Assembly (NCBI GenBank): GCA_905215465.1
Contig: CAJMPT010000013.1
Location: 1-39,963, forward strand
DNA length: 39,963 nucleotides
Origin: an uncultured bacterium
Lineage (GTDB): Bacteria; Actinomycetota; Coriobacteriia; Coriobacteriales; Atopobiaceae
Direction: 5' to 3'
Shown: positions 16,022 to 23,353 of the stretch, piece by piece
Layout: every line of letters begins with the position of its first letter
How positions within the stretch are numbered: the stretch's first letter is position 1
Position numbers and translations under genes: made by a program
Notes under the pieces: generated by a model
What the model was told of the DNA's origin: nothing
Databases searched by the model: none
Seen by the model: the letters and a program-made list of their open reading frames with translations, nothing else

Positions 16022-17294
16022 GGTGCCCTCCCACCTGCTCGTTTCTTGTCCTGCCCGTTGACCCGGGCCTGAAGCTCGTGCCCCTGACCAGCGCGTTCTT
16101 GCCAAAGCGCCCCTTTACCGCGAGCGTCGCCCTCGTGAGCTCGTGCTCGCGGGCCAGCGCCTCCCCATCGTCAAAGAGCGAGGGCTGGGAGACGCCGGCC
16201 GGAACCAGCCCCATGAGCGCCACGCCAAGGCGCCGCACGAGGCGCGTGGGGTCTGCCACCTCGTCCCACAGGGCGAGCAGCAGCCGGCAGAGCTCCGAGC
16301 GCGAATCCGTGGGGGCACCCAGGCGGCGAGAGGCGCTGGCGCCCGCGGACCCCTCCCCGGCGCAGGAGTACCCCACCCAGAGCGAGACCCCCGTGCAGGC
16401 CGCGTCCTTCCGCACCAGGTCAAGGCAGGACGCGTCTGCCATCTCCCTCAGCACAACGCGCGCCTGGTCAGAGGGGTAGTCACACATGAGGACCTGACCG
16501 TTGCTTATGGAGTGGGTCTGCGGGCGGAAGGCGTGGATGTCCGCCATGGTGCAGGGCTCGCGCCCCCAGGCATGGTCTATGAGGTACTCGGCGCTGACCC
16601 CAAACGCCCCGTAGAGAAGGTCCTCGTTGACGCGGGCAACGCCCGCCAGGTCAAGGGCGCCGTAGCGCTCCAGCCTGCGGGCCGTGCCCGGCCCTATGCC
16701 CCAGATGTCCGTGAGGGGCCGGTGGTGCCAGATGCGGCGCCTGAAGGTCTCCTCGTCGAGCCAGCCGACGTTGTCTGGCTCGTGCTTGGCCAGGACGTCG
16801 AGGGCAACCTTGGTGAGGAAGAGGTTGGTGCCCACCCCCGCCGTAGCGCAGATGCCGCGTTCCCTCCTGATCACGCGCATGAGCTTCTTTGCCATGGAGA
16901 GGGGCGTCTCGCCGTAGAGCCTGAGGTAGCCGGTGACGTCTATGAAGCACTCGTCCACCGAGTAGACATGGATGTCCTCCGGCGAGAAGTACCTGAGGTA
17001 GATGCCGTATATCTCCGCGGACTCCTCCATGTACCTGCGCATGTGAGGACGGCACTCTATGAACTCGACCGACTTGGGTATCTCGTACACCCGGCAGCGG
17101 TTGCGAATGCCAAGGGCCTTCATGGCCGGCGTGATGGCAAGGCAGATGGTGCCCTTGCCGCGGCACTTGTCCGCCACCACAAGGTTGGTCCTGAACGGGT
17201 CAAGCCCCCTGTCCACGCACTCCACCGAGGCATAGAAGCACTTGAGGTCTATGCAGAGGTAGACGCTCCCCGTATCCACTGGCCCTGTTGACAT
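16014..17294 (-). CDS. Y-family DNA polymerase (UvrX/UmuC-like translesion polymerase)
   Basis: Error-prone polymerase that copies past damaged bases. The 426 residues carry the catalytic aspartates: D16 in CIDLKCFYASVE and D114-E115 in VYSVDECFIDV. They are followed by the thumb helix-hairpin-helix in LTDIWGIGPGTARRL (about 205-220) and a little-finger region with THSISNGQVL. It is closer to UvrX/UmuC than to DinB by the YSVDECF form and the linked YolD gene. There is no obvious beta-clamp motif except QPSLFDD (about 380), which fits a QxxLF clamp-binding peptide. GGGGG lies 4 bases before the ATG. Two LexA-like boxes stand upstream, so it is probably damage-induced. It heads a three-gene operon with overlapping starts and stops. 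Confidence 0.92.
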   Translation of the reverse strand: MSTGPVDTGSVYLCIDLKCFYASVECVDRGLDPFRTNLVVADKCRGKGTICLAITPAMKALGIRNRCRVYEIPKSVEFIECRPHMRRYMEESAEIYGIYLRYFSPEDIHVYSVDECFIDVTGYLRLYGETPLSMAKKLMRVIRRERGICATAGVGTNLFLTKVALDVLAKHEPDNVGWLDEETFRRRIWHHRPLTDIWGIGPGTARRLERYGALDLAGVARVNEDLLYGAFGVSAEYLIDHAWGREPCTMADIHAFRPQTHSISNGQVLMCDYPSDQARVVLREMADASCLDLVRKDAACTGVSLWVGYSCAGEGSAGASASRRLGAPTDSRSELCRLLLALWDEVADPTRLVRRLGVALMGLVPAGVSQPSLFDDGEALAREHELTRATLAVKGRFGKNALVRGTSFRPGSTGRTRNEQVGGHLG

Positions 17295-17307
17295 GGCACC
17301 CCCAATG

Positions 17308-17321
17308 CAAACGTGTGTTCT
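17308..17321. promoter_or_regulatory. LexA/SOS-like box, proximal
   Basis: Read on the minus strand this is AGAACACACGTTTG, matching the Gram-positive LexA consensus CGAACRNRYGTTYG at 13 of 14 positions. It lies 14 bases before the polY start, where a bound repressor would block transcription. Confidence 0.65.
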
Positions 17322-17362
17322 TGTCGCCTGGCATCATGGTACCTCAACCGGACGCAAATACT

Positions 17363-17376
17363 AGAACAAATGTGCG
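17363..17376. promoter_or_regulatory. LexA/SOS-like box, distal and weaker
   Basis: AGAACAAATGTGCG on the plus strand matches CGAACRNRYGTTYG at 12 of 14 positions. It is 55 bases from the proximal box, between the divergent polY and deaminase promoters, and could affect either. Confidence 0.4.
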
Positions 17377-17406
17377 CAATTCTGAAGCGGGCACGACGCC
17401 GGTCTG

Positions 17407-17415
17407 TGGTATGTT
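17407..17415 (+). promoter_or_regulatory. Candidate extended -10 promoter for the deaminase gene
   Basis: TG-G-TATGTT fits an extended -10 element with no good -35. Transcription would begin near 17422 and produce a leader of about 176 bases containing the structures described at 17442-17544. Confidence 0.35.
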
Positions 17416-17441
17416 GGCATCACACATTGCGAATAGAGGCA

Positions 17442-17544
17442 CCGTCCAAACCGCACTGCGGCTGCGCGCGCGAGGTAACGCGCAGGGACGGCGTTGGGCA
17501 CGCGGAAGAGAGGCAAGCATCCCCTTGCCACACTCCGCGTGCCC
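17442..17544 (+). promoter_or_regulatory. Structured leader: three-way junction followed by terminator-like hairpin
   Basis: CCGTCC (17442-17447) pairs with GGACGG (17486-17491). Between them CCGC-ACT-GCGG (17451-17461) and a perfect CTGCGCG/CGCGCAG stem (17462-17468 with 17479-17485) stack with only three unpaired As, forming a compact three-way junction. Immediately downstream an 11-base perfect stem (17496-17506 with 17534-17544), with an inner GGCAAG/CTTGCC stem, is followed by the pyrimidine run TTTCTCTTCTC. The layout resembles an aptamer plus terminator. It does not match the purine riboswitch core and is not a class I recognise. Confidence 0.45.
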
Positions 17545-17597
17545 TTTCTCTTCTCGCGCCGGCGGCCCTGGGGGCCACAAGACAGAGAGGAAGCACC

Positions 17598-18125
17598 ATG
17601 ACCGAGAAGAAGAGCAGCTGGGACGAGCCGCGCCACGCCGCGTTCACCCACGAGGAGGACGTGGCGTTCCTGCGCCAGGCCATCGAGGTCTCCCGCCGCA
17701 GCCGCGAGCACGGCAACACCCCCTTCGGCGCCATCCTGGTGAACGAGAACAAGGAGGTCGTGCTGGAGCAGGAGAACCGCGAGATCAGCGAGCACATCTG
17801 CACCGGCCACGCCGAGACCTCCCTCATGGAGGCCGCCAGCAAGAGGTTTGACCACGACTACCTCTGGCAGTGCACGCTCTACACCACCGGCGAGCCCTGC
17901 GCCATGTGCTCGGGCGCCATCTACTGGGGCAACGTCGGCCGCGTAGTGTATGCCATGACCGAGCGCAACATCCTCGCCCAGACCGGCGACAACGAGCAGA
18001 ACCCCACGCTGGACACCCCCTGCCGCCAGATCTTTGGCTCCAGCCAGAAGGACATCGAGGTCGTCGGCCCCTTCCCCGAGCTCGTCGAGGAGGCCTGCGA
18101 GGTCCACAAGGGCTACTGGGACTAG
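17598..18125 (+). CDS. Nucleoside/nucleobase deaminase (CDA superfamily, guanine deaminase-like)
   Basis: Zinc hydrolase removing an amino group from a nucleobase or nucleoside. The 175 residues contain the zinc and catalytic residues H71 and E73 in TGHAET and C101, C104 in EPCAMC, the canonical HAE/PCxxC pair. HGNTPFGAILV (39-48) and the late GPFPELVEEACEVHKGYW end are typical of GuaD-like or general nucleoside deaminases rather than tRNA-specific TadA, which is shorter and basic. Guanine or cytosine derivatives are the likely substrates, but this cannot be decided. GAGG lies 7 bases before the ATG. It is monocistronic, with a structured leader upstream and a strong terminator after it. Confidence 0.85.
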   Translation: MTEKKSSWDEPRHAAFTHEEDVAFLRQAIEVSRRSREHGNTPFGAILVNENKEVVLEQENREISEHICTGHAETSLMEAASKRFDHDYLWQCTLYTTGEPCAMCSGAIYWGNVGRVVYAMTERNILAQTGDNEQNPTLDTPCRQIFGSSQKDIEVVGPFPELVEEACEVHKGYWD

Positions 18126-18185
18126 CCGCGCGGCAGGCGCCCACGCCCACGGGCAAGTGGCGCCGCCACCGCCACGCAAGACACA

Positions 18186-18223
18186 AGAGGGCCCGGCGAG
18201 AGGAACTTCTCGCCGGGCCCTTT
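18186..18223. terminator. Strong bidirectional intrinsic terminator
   Basis: A perfect 13-base GC-rich stem (18189-18201 with 18208-18220) with a 6-base loop is flanked by A/G on the left and TTT on the right, between the convergent deaminase and ftsH genes. The loop side contains CTTCTCGCC, the over-represented 9-mer. Confidence 0.85.
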
Positions 18224-18263
18224 GCGTGCGACGGGACCTACGGGGGAGACCCGAGGCGGGCCT

Positions 18264-20171
18264 CTACTGCTGGGGCTTGGGCATCTGGGGCGCGAAGCCG
18301 TCGTCGCGTGTGAGGATGTTCATGAACTCGTCGCCCGTGATGGTCTCCTTCTTCTGGAGGTAGTGGGCGATCTCGTGCAGCTTGAAGCGGTTGGCGCGCA
18401 GGGTGTCCAGAGCCTGCTTGTGACCCTCCTCCACGAGGCGCCTGACCTCGGCGTCGACCTCCTGCGCGGTGCCCTCGGAGCAGGTGAGCTCGGAGCCGCC
18501 GCCCAGGTAGCGGTTGCGCTGCTGGCCCAGGGCCACCATGCCGAACTTGTCGGACATGCCGTACTGGGTCACCATGGCGCGGGCGATGCTCGTGGCCTTC
18601 TCGATGTCGTTGGAGGCACCGGTGGTCTTCTCGTCCTCGCCGAAGATGAGCTCCTCGGCCGCGCGGCCGCCGCACAGCACGGCGATCTTGTTCTTGGCCT
18701 CGGTGCGGGTGGTCAGGAAGTGCTCGTCCTCCTCGACCTGCATGGTGAAGCCCAGGGCTCCCGAGGTGCGCGGCACGATGGTGATCTTGGAGACGGGCGC
18801 GGAGCCCTTCTGCATGGCCGCCACGATGGCGTGGCCGGTCTCGTGGTAGGCCACGACCTCCTTCTCGTGCTCGGACAGGACGGTTGACTTCTTCTTCTCG
18901 CCGGCGATGACCACGTCGACGGACTCGGCGAGGTCCTCCTGGGTCACGCGGTTGCGACCGAAGCGCACGGCGCGCAGGGCGGCCTCGTTGATGATGTTGG
19001 CGAGGTCGGCTCCCGAGGCGCCCGGCGTGGACTTGGCGATGCCGGACAGGTCGATGGAGCCCTCCATCTTGACGTCGTTGGCGTGGATCTTGAGGATGGC
19101 CTCGCGGCCGGCGAGGTCGGGCAGCTCGACGGGGATGCGGCGGTCAAAGCGGCCGGGGCGCAGCAGGGCCGGGTCGAGGGACTCGGGGCGGTTGGTGGCG
19201 GCCAGGACGACGATGCCCTTGTGGTTGTCGAAGCCGTCCATCTCGGAGAGCAGCTGATTCAGGGTCTGCTCGCGCTCGTCGTTGGAGTTGAGGGAGCTGT
19301 CGCGCCTCTTGCCCACGGCGTCGATCTCGTCGATGAAGACGATGCAGGGGGCCTTCTCGTTTGCCTGCTTGAAGAGGTCGCGCACCTTAGCGGCGCCGCG
19401 GCCGACGAACATCTCGACGAACTCGGAGCCGGCGATCTGGAAGAACGGCACGCCGGCCTCGCCCGCCACGGCCTTGGCCATGAGGGTCTTACCGGTTCCC
19501 GGAGGGCCGACGAGAAGCGCGCCGCGCGGGCAGCGTGCGCCGATCTCGTTGTACTTGTCGGGCTTCTTGAGGAACGAGACGATCTCCTGCAGAGACTCCT
19601 TGGCCTCGTCCTGGCCGGCGACGTCCTTGAACGTGACGCCGGTCTCCTCGCCCTTGACCTCCTTGACGTTGGACTTGCCCAGGCCGCCGCCCATGCCGAA
19701 GCCGCCCCCGCCGAAGTTCATGGAGGGGCCGTCATCGCCCATGGCCTTCTTCATGCGGCGGTTGAACCACCAACCGATGAGAAGGAAGATCACGATGGGC
19801 AGGCCGTAGGAGAGCAGCAGGTAGAACCACATGTCACCGGAGGTGTCGGCGATCTTGCCCACCATCTGGACGCCATGGTCCTCGAGCTTCTCGTTGAGGC
19901 CGTCGCCCGAGCCGAAGATGACGGTGCTGTACCTCTGCTGCGAGTCACCGTTGCCGGTGGTGAAGTAGAGCTGGGCGTCTCCCTGGGTCTTCTGGACCTG
20001 GGTGACCTCGTTCTTGTCGACCATGGTGAGGAAGTCGGAGTAGCTGACCTCCTTGGTCTGGGAGTTGGTGAGAGCCGGGTACATGGTCTGGCTCACGGCG
20101 AGGTAGACGACGACTGCAATGAGGATGTAGAGCAGCATCGACCTTCTTCGCTTGTTCTCGTTCATGTTCAT
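18264..20171 (-). CDS. ftsH: ATP-dependent membrane zinc protease FtsH
   Basis: Hexameric AAA+ protease that extracts and degrades membrane and short-lived cytoplasmic proteins. The 635 residues contain: transmembrane helix 1 (about 12-29), a periplasmic-side domain, transmembrane helix 2 (about 114-136), a Gly-rich linker (153-165), Walker A GPPGTGKT (222-229), Walker B CIVFIDEID (276-284), the SRH with ATNRPE...RPGRFD, and the zinc site HETGH (443-447). The start is placed at 20171 (MNMNENKRRR), with GAAGGG about 10 bases before it. The open frame continues to 20324 but that extension translates a REP-like hairpin and should be ignored. A second ATG six bases on is possible. Confidence 0.97.
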   Translation of the reverse strand: MNMNENKRRRSMLLYILIAVVVYLAVSQTMYPALTNSQTKEVSYSDFLTMVDKNEVTQVQKTQGDAQLYFTTGNGDSQQRYSTVIFGSGDGLNEKLEDHGVQMVGKIADTSGDMWFYLLLSYGLPIVIFLLIGWWFNRRMKKAMGDDGPSMNFGGGGFGMGGGLGKSNVKEVKGEETGVTFKDVAGQDEAKESLQEIVSFLKKPDKYNEIGARCPRGALLVGPPGTGKTLMAKAVAGEAGVPFFQIAGSEFVEMFVGRGAAKVRDLFKQANEKAPCIVFIDEIDAVGKRRDSSLNSNDEREQTLNQLLSEMDGFDNHKGIVVLAATNRPESLDPALLRPGRFDRRIPVELPDLAGREAILKIHANDVKMEGSIDLSGIAKSTPGASGADLANIINEAALRAVRFGRNRVTQEDLAESVDVVIAGEKKKSTVLSEHEKEVVAYHETGHAIVAAMQKGSAPVSKITIVPRTSGALGFTMQVEEDEHFLTTRTEAKNKIAVLCGGRAAEELIFGEDEKTTGASNDIEKATSIARAMVTQYGMSDKFGMVALGQQRNRYLGGGSELTCSEGTAQEVDAEVRRLVEEGHKQALDTLRANRFKLHEIAHYLQKKETITGDEFMNILTRDDGFAPQMPKPQQ

Positions 20172-20277
20172 CGTGCGGGACCCTTCGTCCGTAGTCGGGC
20201 AGCCCCCGCGCCGACGAGAAGACCGTGCGGAAGCCCATGGCATAAGTGATACCCAAAATCTCCCGCGCCGCCGCCGC

Positions 20278-20327
20278 AAATTGGGGACGTGTTCGTTTTT
20301 GCGCAAATTTGAACACGTCCCCAATTT
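20278..20327. repeat. REP-like hairpin repeat, copy 2
   Basis: Perfect 17-base arms (20278-20294 and 20311-20327) enclose a 16-base loop containing the palindrome TTTGCGCAAA. From 20279 the first 27 bases equal the core of copy 1 at 15428, but here the right arm is complete, so this looks like the intact form. It sits in the 183-base gap between fbp and ftsH and could end fbp... transcription only on the plus strand side; on the minus strand it lies 28 bases after the end of ORF-free fbp upstream sequence, i.e. between the fbp stop and the ftsH start. Confidence 0.8.
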
Positions 20328-20354
20328 GAGAGGGGCAGGTCCCCCGGTGGCGGA

Positions 20355-22265
20355 TCAGGCGCCGGTGCGCTCGAGGACCTCGCCGGTGCGGTAGGCGTCA
20401 AGCAGGGCCCGCAGGTCGGCGATCTGGCCGCGGATGTCGGCGCCGGTGTCCGTGTCGCCAATGAAGAGCGGCCGCGGGTTTCTCTGGAAGCGGTCGTCAT
20501 CGCTCACGATGTCGGCGTTGAGGTCGAGCACGTCGGCGATGGACCCAAAGGGGCGGTGGGCCTTGATGCGCATGCCCTCCGGGTCGGCGATGAGCGTGTA
20601 GCCGGCGATGCCCGTCGTGGAGTGGTAGGCCTGGCAGAAGCCGCCGTCGATGACCACCAGCCTGCCCCCGGCCTTGACCGGGCTCTCCCCCGCCGCAGCA
20701 TGGACGGGCGTGTGCCCGTTGATGATGACGCCGTGCTCCACGTCGGCACCAAACTCCTCCAGCACGCGGGCGCACATGGCCGGGTCCTCGGTGTGCGAGA
20801 AGTACGGGTCGCGCGGCTCCTCCCAAGTGGAGCGGTCGGTGAAGTAGGTCCGCTCGAAGGTCTTGACCACGCGCCCGGAGAGCGGCGAGAAGCGCCCGCA
20901 CCACAGGTACCACATCCAGTCGAGCGAGACCTGGTCGTGCTCGTGCCAGGCACGCCGGGCCAGGCGGTCGGCGTAGTCGTAGTAGGCGCGGCCAGAGAGC
21001 TCCTGCCCCTGGTGGTTGACGGCGCAGAAGCTACCGTCCTCGTTCATGGGCACGCAGGCGTGGAAGAGCACGTTGCCGTTGTGCACCAGGTAGGTGGAAC
21101 CGTGCTCGTAGAGGAAGCCCACGTGTCGGCGGAGCTTGTCGGAGCTTCTCACCGCGTTCATGAGGTTGTCCATGACGCGCTGCTCGTCGGGCGTGAGCGC
21201 GTAGGGGTCGTCCGCATCGAGCGTGGGGAAGTCGCGGGTGCGCAGCTCGTACTCGCGGCCGTCCACCACGGCCACCCCGCGTGCGGGGTCCACGTGGCCC
21301 AGAAGCAGGCGGTCCTCCATGTGCCAGTTGGGGTGGCGCCTGATGGTCTGCCCCTCCAGCTTGAAGAGGATGACCGAGATGGCCTTCTCCACGGGGCTCA
21401 TGCCGTCGTCGGCACGGTAGGTGGCCTCGGCAAAGAGGGCCAGCTCGCGCAGGCTCACGCCGTAGGCGCTCTCCAGGATCTTCAGGCTGTCATAGTGGAT
21501 GTTGTTGCGGATGACGGCGGCCAGGCACGCGTAGGAGCCCGCGGCGGCGCCCATCCAGACGATGTCGTGGTTGCCCCACTGCACGTCGATGGAGTGATAG
21601 GCCATGAGGCGCTCCATGATCTTGTCGGCGTGCGGGCCGCGGTCGAAGACGTCGCCCACCACGTGGAGGTGATCCACGGCCAGGCGCTTGATGAGGGCCG
21701 CCAGCGAGCACACGAAGTCGTCCGCGCTGCCGGTGTCCACGATGGTGTCGATGATGCGCTGGTGGTAGGCCAGGCGCGTCTCCCGCTCGTCGGGGCTGAT
21801 GTGGAGGAGCTCGTCGATTATGTAGGCGTAGGCCACGGGCATGGCCTTGCGCACCTTGGAGCGGGTGTAGGAGCCCGAGAGGCGCCGCGCCAGGCGCACC
21901 AGGCGCGTGAGCGTGATGGCGTAGCACTCCGAAGTGAGGCGGCCCTGCTCGCGCAGGCGGCGGAGCTTGAGCTCGGGGTAGTAGATGAGCGTGCAGAGGT
22001 CTGCCTGCTCGTCGCGGGTGAGCTCCAAGGCAAAGGCCTGCCCCACGCGCTCGCGGATGACTCCGGAGCAGTTGTTGAGTATGTGCTCGAAGGCCTCGTA
22101 CTCGCCGTGCACGTCAGAGACAAAGTGCTCGGTGCCCTTGGGCAGGTTGAGAATGGCCTCCAGGTTGATGACCTCGGTGAAGACCGACTGCGTTGTTGGG
22201 AACTTCTCGGCGAGAAGCTCCAGGTACTTCAGCTCTGCCGGCGAGCGGCGCGCCAGTTCCTGCAT
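20355..22265 (-). CDS. fbp: Class III fructose-1,6-bisphosphatase
   Basis: Gluconeogenic enzyme hydrolysing fructose 1,6-bisphosphate to fructose 6-phosphate. The 636 residues match the B. subtilis Fbp (FBPase class III) type, built on a calcineurin-like metallophosphatase core. Metal-binding motifs are FVSDVHGEYEAF (about 48-59), VVGDVFDRGPHADKIM (about 208), WGNHDIVWMG (about 232) and INGHTPVHAAAGESPVKAGG (about 540), then VIDGGF. No membrane segment is seen. The ATG at 22265 has AAGGGG 8 bases upstream; a GTG nine codons earlier (22292) is in frame but less well placed. It stands alone on the minus strand between the methyltransferase and ftsH genes. Presence of this class suits a fermentative, glycolytic lifestyle (inference). 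Confidence 0.95.
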   Translation of the reverse strand: MQELARRSPAELKYLELLAEKFPTTQSVFTEVINLEAILNLPKGTEHFVSDVHGEYEAFEHILNNCSGVIRERVGQAFALELTRDEQADLCTLIYYPELKLRRLREQGRLTSECYAITLTRLVRLARRLSGSYTRSKVRKAMPVAYAYIIDELLHISPDERETRLAYHQRIIDTIVDTGSADDFVCSLAALIKRLAVDHLHVVGDVFDRGPHADKIMERLMAYHSIDVQWGNHDIVWMGAAAGSYACLAAVIRNNIHYDSLKILESAYGVSLRELALFAEATYRADDGMSPVEKAISVILFKLEGQTIRRHPNWHMEDRLLLGHVDPARGVAVVDGREYELRTRDFPTLDADDPYALTPDEQRVMDNLMNAVRSSDKLRRHVGFLYEHGSTYLVHNGNVLFHACVPMNEDGSFCAVNHQGQELSGRAYYDYADRLARRAWHEHDQVSLDWMWYLWCGRFSPLSGRVVKTFERTYFTDRSTWEEPRDPYFSHTEDPAMCARVLEEFGADVEHGVIINGHTPVHAAAGESPVKAGGRLVVIDGGFCQAYHSTTGIAGYTLIADPEGMRIKAHRPFGSIADVLDLNADIVSDDDRFQRNPRPLFIGDTDTGADIRGQIADLRALLDAYRTGEVLERTGA

Positions 22266-22347
22266 GCGATGTGCCCCTTCCCCTTTTGACACGTCGTTTC
22301 AGTGTGCCAACTGGTATCGGCGAAAGAAACCACCTTTCGGCGAGCGG

Positions 22348-22375
22348 CTGGGGTGTGGCGTTTGCCCCACCCCAG
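22348..22375. terminator. Hairpin after the RNA methyltransferase gene
   Basis: CTGGGGTG (22348-22355) pairs perfectly with CACCCCAG (22368-22375), with an inner GGC/GCC extension. It lies 40 bases downstream of the methyltransferase stop on the minus strand. No U-tract follows, so its strength as a terminator is uncertain. Confidence 0.4.
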
Positions 22376-22414
22376 TCACCGTACGCGAAGGGCTGCGGGC
22401 GTCGCGGCGCAGCG

Positions 22415-23236
22415 CTAGGGACGGAACAGCTGCCAGAAGGCCACGGCCGAGCTGGCGGCAACGTTAAGCGAGTCCACGCCGTGGGCCATGGGGATGATAA
22501 GGGCCTGGTCGCAGGCGGCAAGTGCGGCTTTGGTGAGGCCCCAGCCCTCGCAGCCAAAGAAGAGGGCACGCCTCTGCCCCAGGTCAAGGCTCGGGTCGTC
22601 TATGGGCAGCGCGTCCTCGGTCAGGGCCAGCGCGCTCACCGAGAAGCCCAGCGCGCGCAGCTCGTCGGCGCAGCCGTCCGGCCACGCGCAGGCGGGCACT
22701 CGGGCCCAGGGCACCTGGAAGACCGTGCCCATGGACACGCGCACGGACCTCCTGCACAGCGGGTCCGCACAGCGCGGCGAGAGGAGCACGGCGTCTGCCC
22801 CCAGCGCCGCCGCGGAGCGGAAGAGCGCGCCGACGTTGGTGACGTCCACCAGGTCCTCGAGCACCACCACGTGCCGGGCGCCCTCGAGGACCTCGGCCAC
22901 GCCCTTCTCGGCAGGCCTCCTAAAGCAGGCGAGAAGCCCGCGGGTGACCTTGAAGCCGCACAGGCGCTCCAGCTGCTCCTTGGGCAGGACGAAGACCGGG
23001 ACGTCCTCGGGGGCGCGCTCGAAGAGGTCTTCCGCGGAGGCCAGGTGGCTCTCGTCAACCAGGAACGAGAGGGGCTCGAGGCCTTGCGCCAGGGCCACGT
23101 CGATGACGTTTCTTGACTCGGCGACGAGCATGGCCAGCTCGGGCTCGAGGCGGTTTCTCAGCTGGTGCTCGGTCAGGCGGGCGTAGGCGTCGAGGCGAGG
23201 GTCGTCCAGGCTCTGGAGGCGTTGGGTCTGGGCCAT
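22415..23236 (-). CDS. SpoU/TrmH family 2'-O-ribose RNA methyltransferase
   Basis: SAM-dependent methyltransferase acting on rRNA or tRNA ribose. The 273 residues have an N-terminal substrate-binding region (about 1-100, with LAMLVAESRNVIDVAL) and a C-terminal knotted SPOUT domain. Motif 1 is DVTNVGALFRSAAALGAD (about 130-147), motif 2 LFFGCEGWGLT (about 225) and motif 3 IPMAHGVDSLNVAASSAVAFWQL (about 246-268). The target nucleotide cannot be assigned. The ATG at 23236 is chosen because AGGAG lies just upstream; a longer frame to 23269 lacks this. It is divergent from the L,D-transpeptidase gene. Confidence 0.9.
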   Translation of the reverse strand: MAQTQRLQSLDDPRLDAYARLTEHQLRNRLEPELAMLVAESRNVIDVALAQGLEPLSFLVDESHLASAEDLFERAPEDVPVFVLPKEQLERLCGFKVTRGLLACFRRPAEKGVAEVLEGARHVVVLEDLVDVTNVGALFRSAAALGADAVLLSPRCADPLCRRSVRVSMGTVFQVPWARVPACAWPDGCADELRALGFSVSALALTEDALPIDDPSLDLGQRRALFFGCEGWGLTKAALAACDQALIIPMAHGVDSLNVAASSAVAFWQLFRP

Positions 23237-23353
23237 TTGCGCTCCTCTCCTAAAGATTGAACCATTCATGGTCTTTGTGTCCGGTGTCTAGGTTACGATA
23301 GTCCGGTCAATTGCGCTCGGGCGCCAACCGCTCGGAAAGGACCCAAGAACCAC

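Noticed and set aside
17442..17491. Purine riboswitch before the deaminase
   Set aside because: The three-way junction lacks the conserved junction bases (no UAUA, UUUCUACC or loop pairs) of the purine class.
20172..20324. N-terminal extension of FtsH
   Set aside because: The extra 51 codons translate the REP-like hairpin and low-complexity sequence; FtsH proteins begin just before the first membrane helix.
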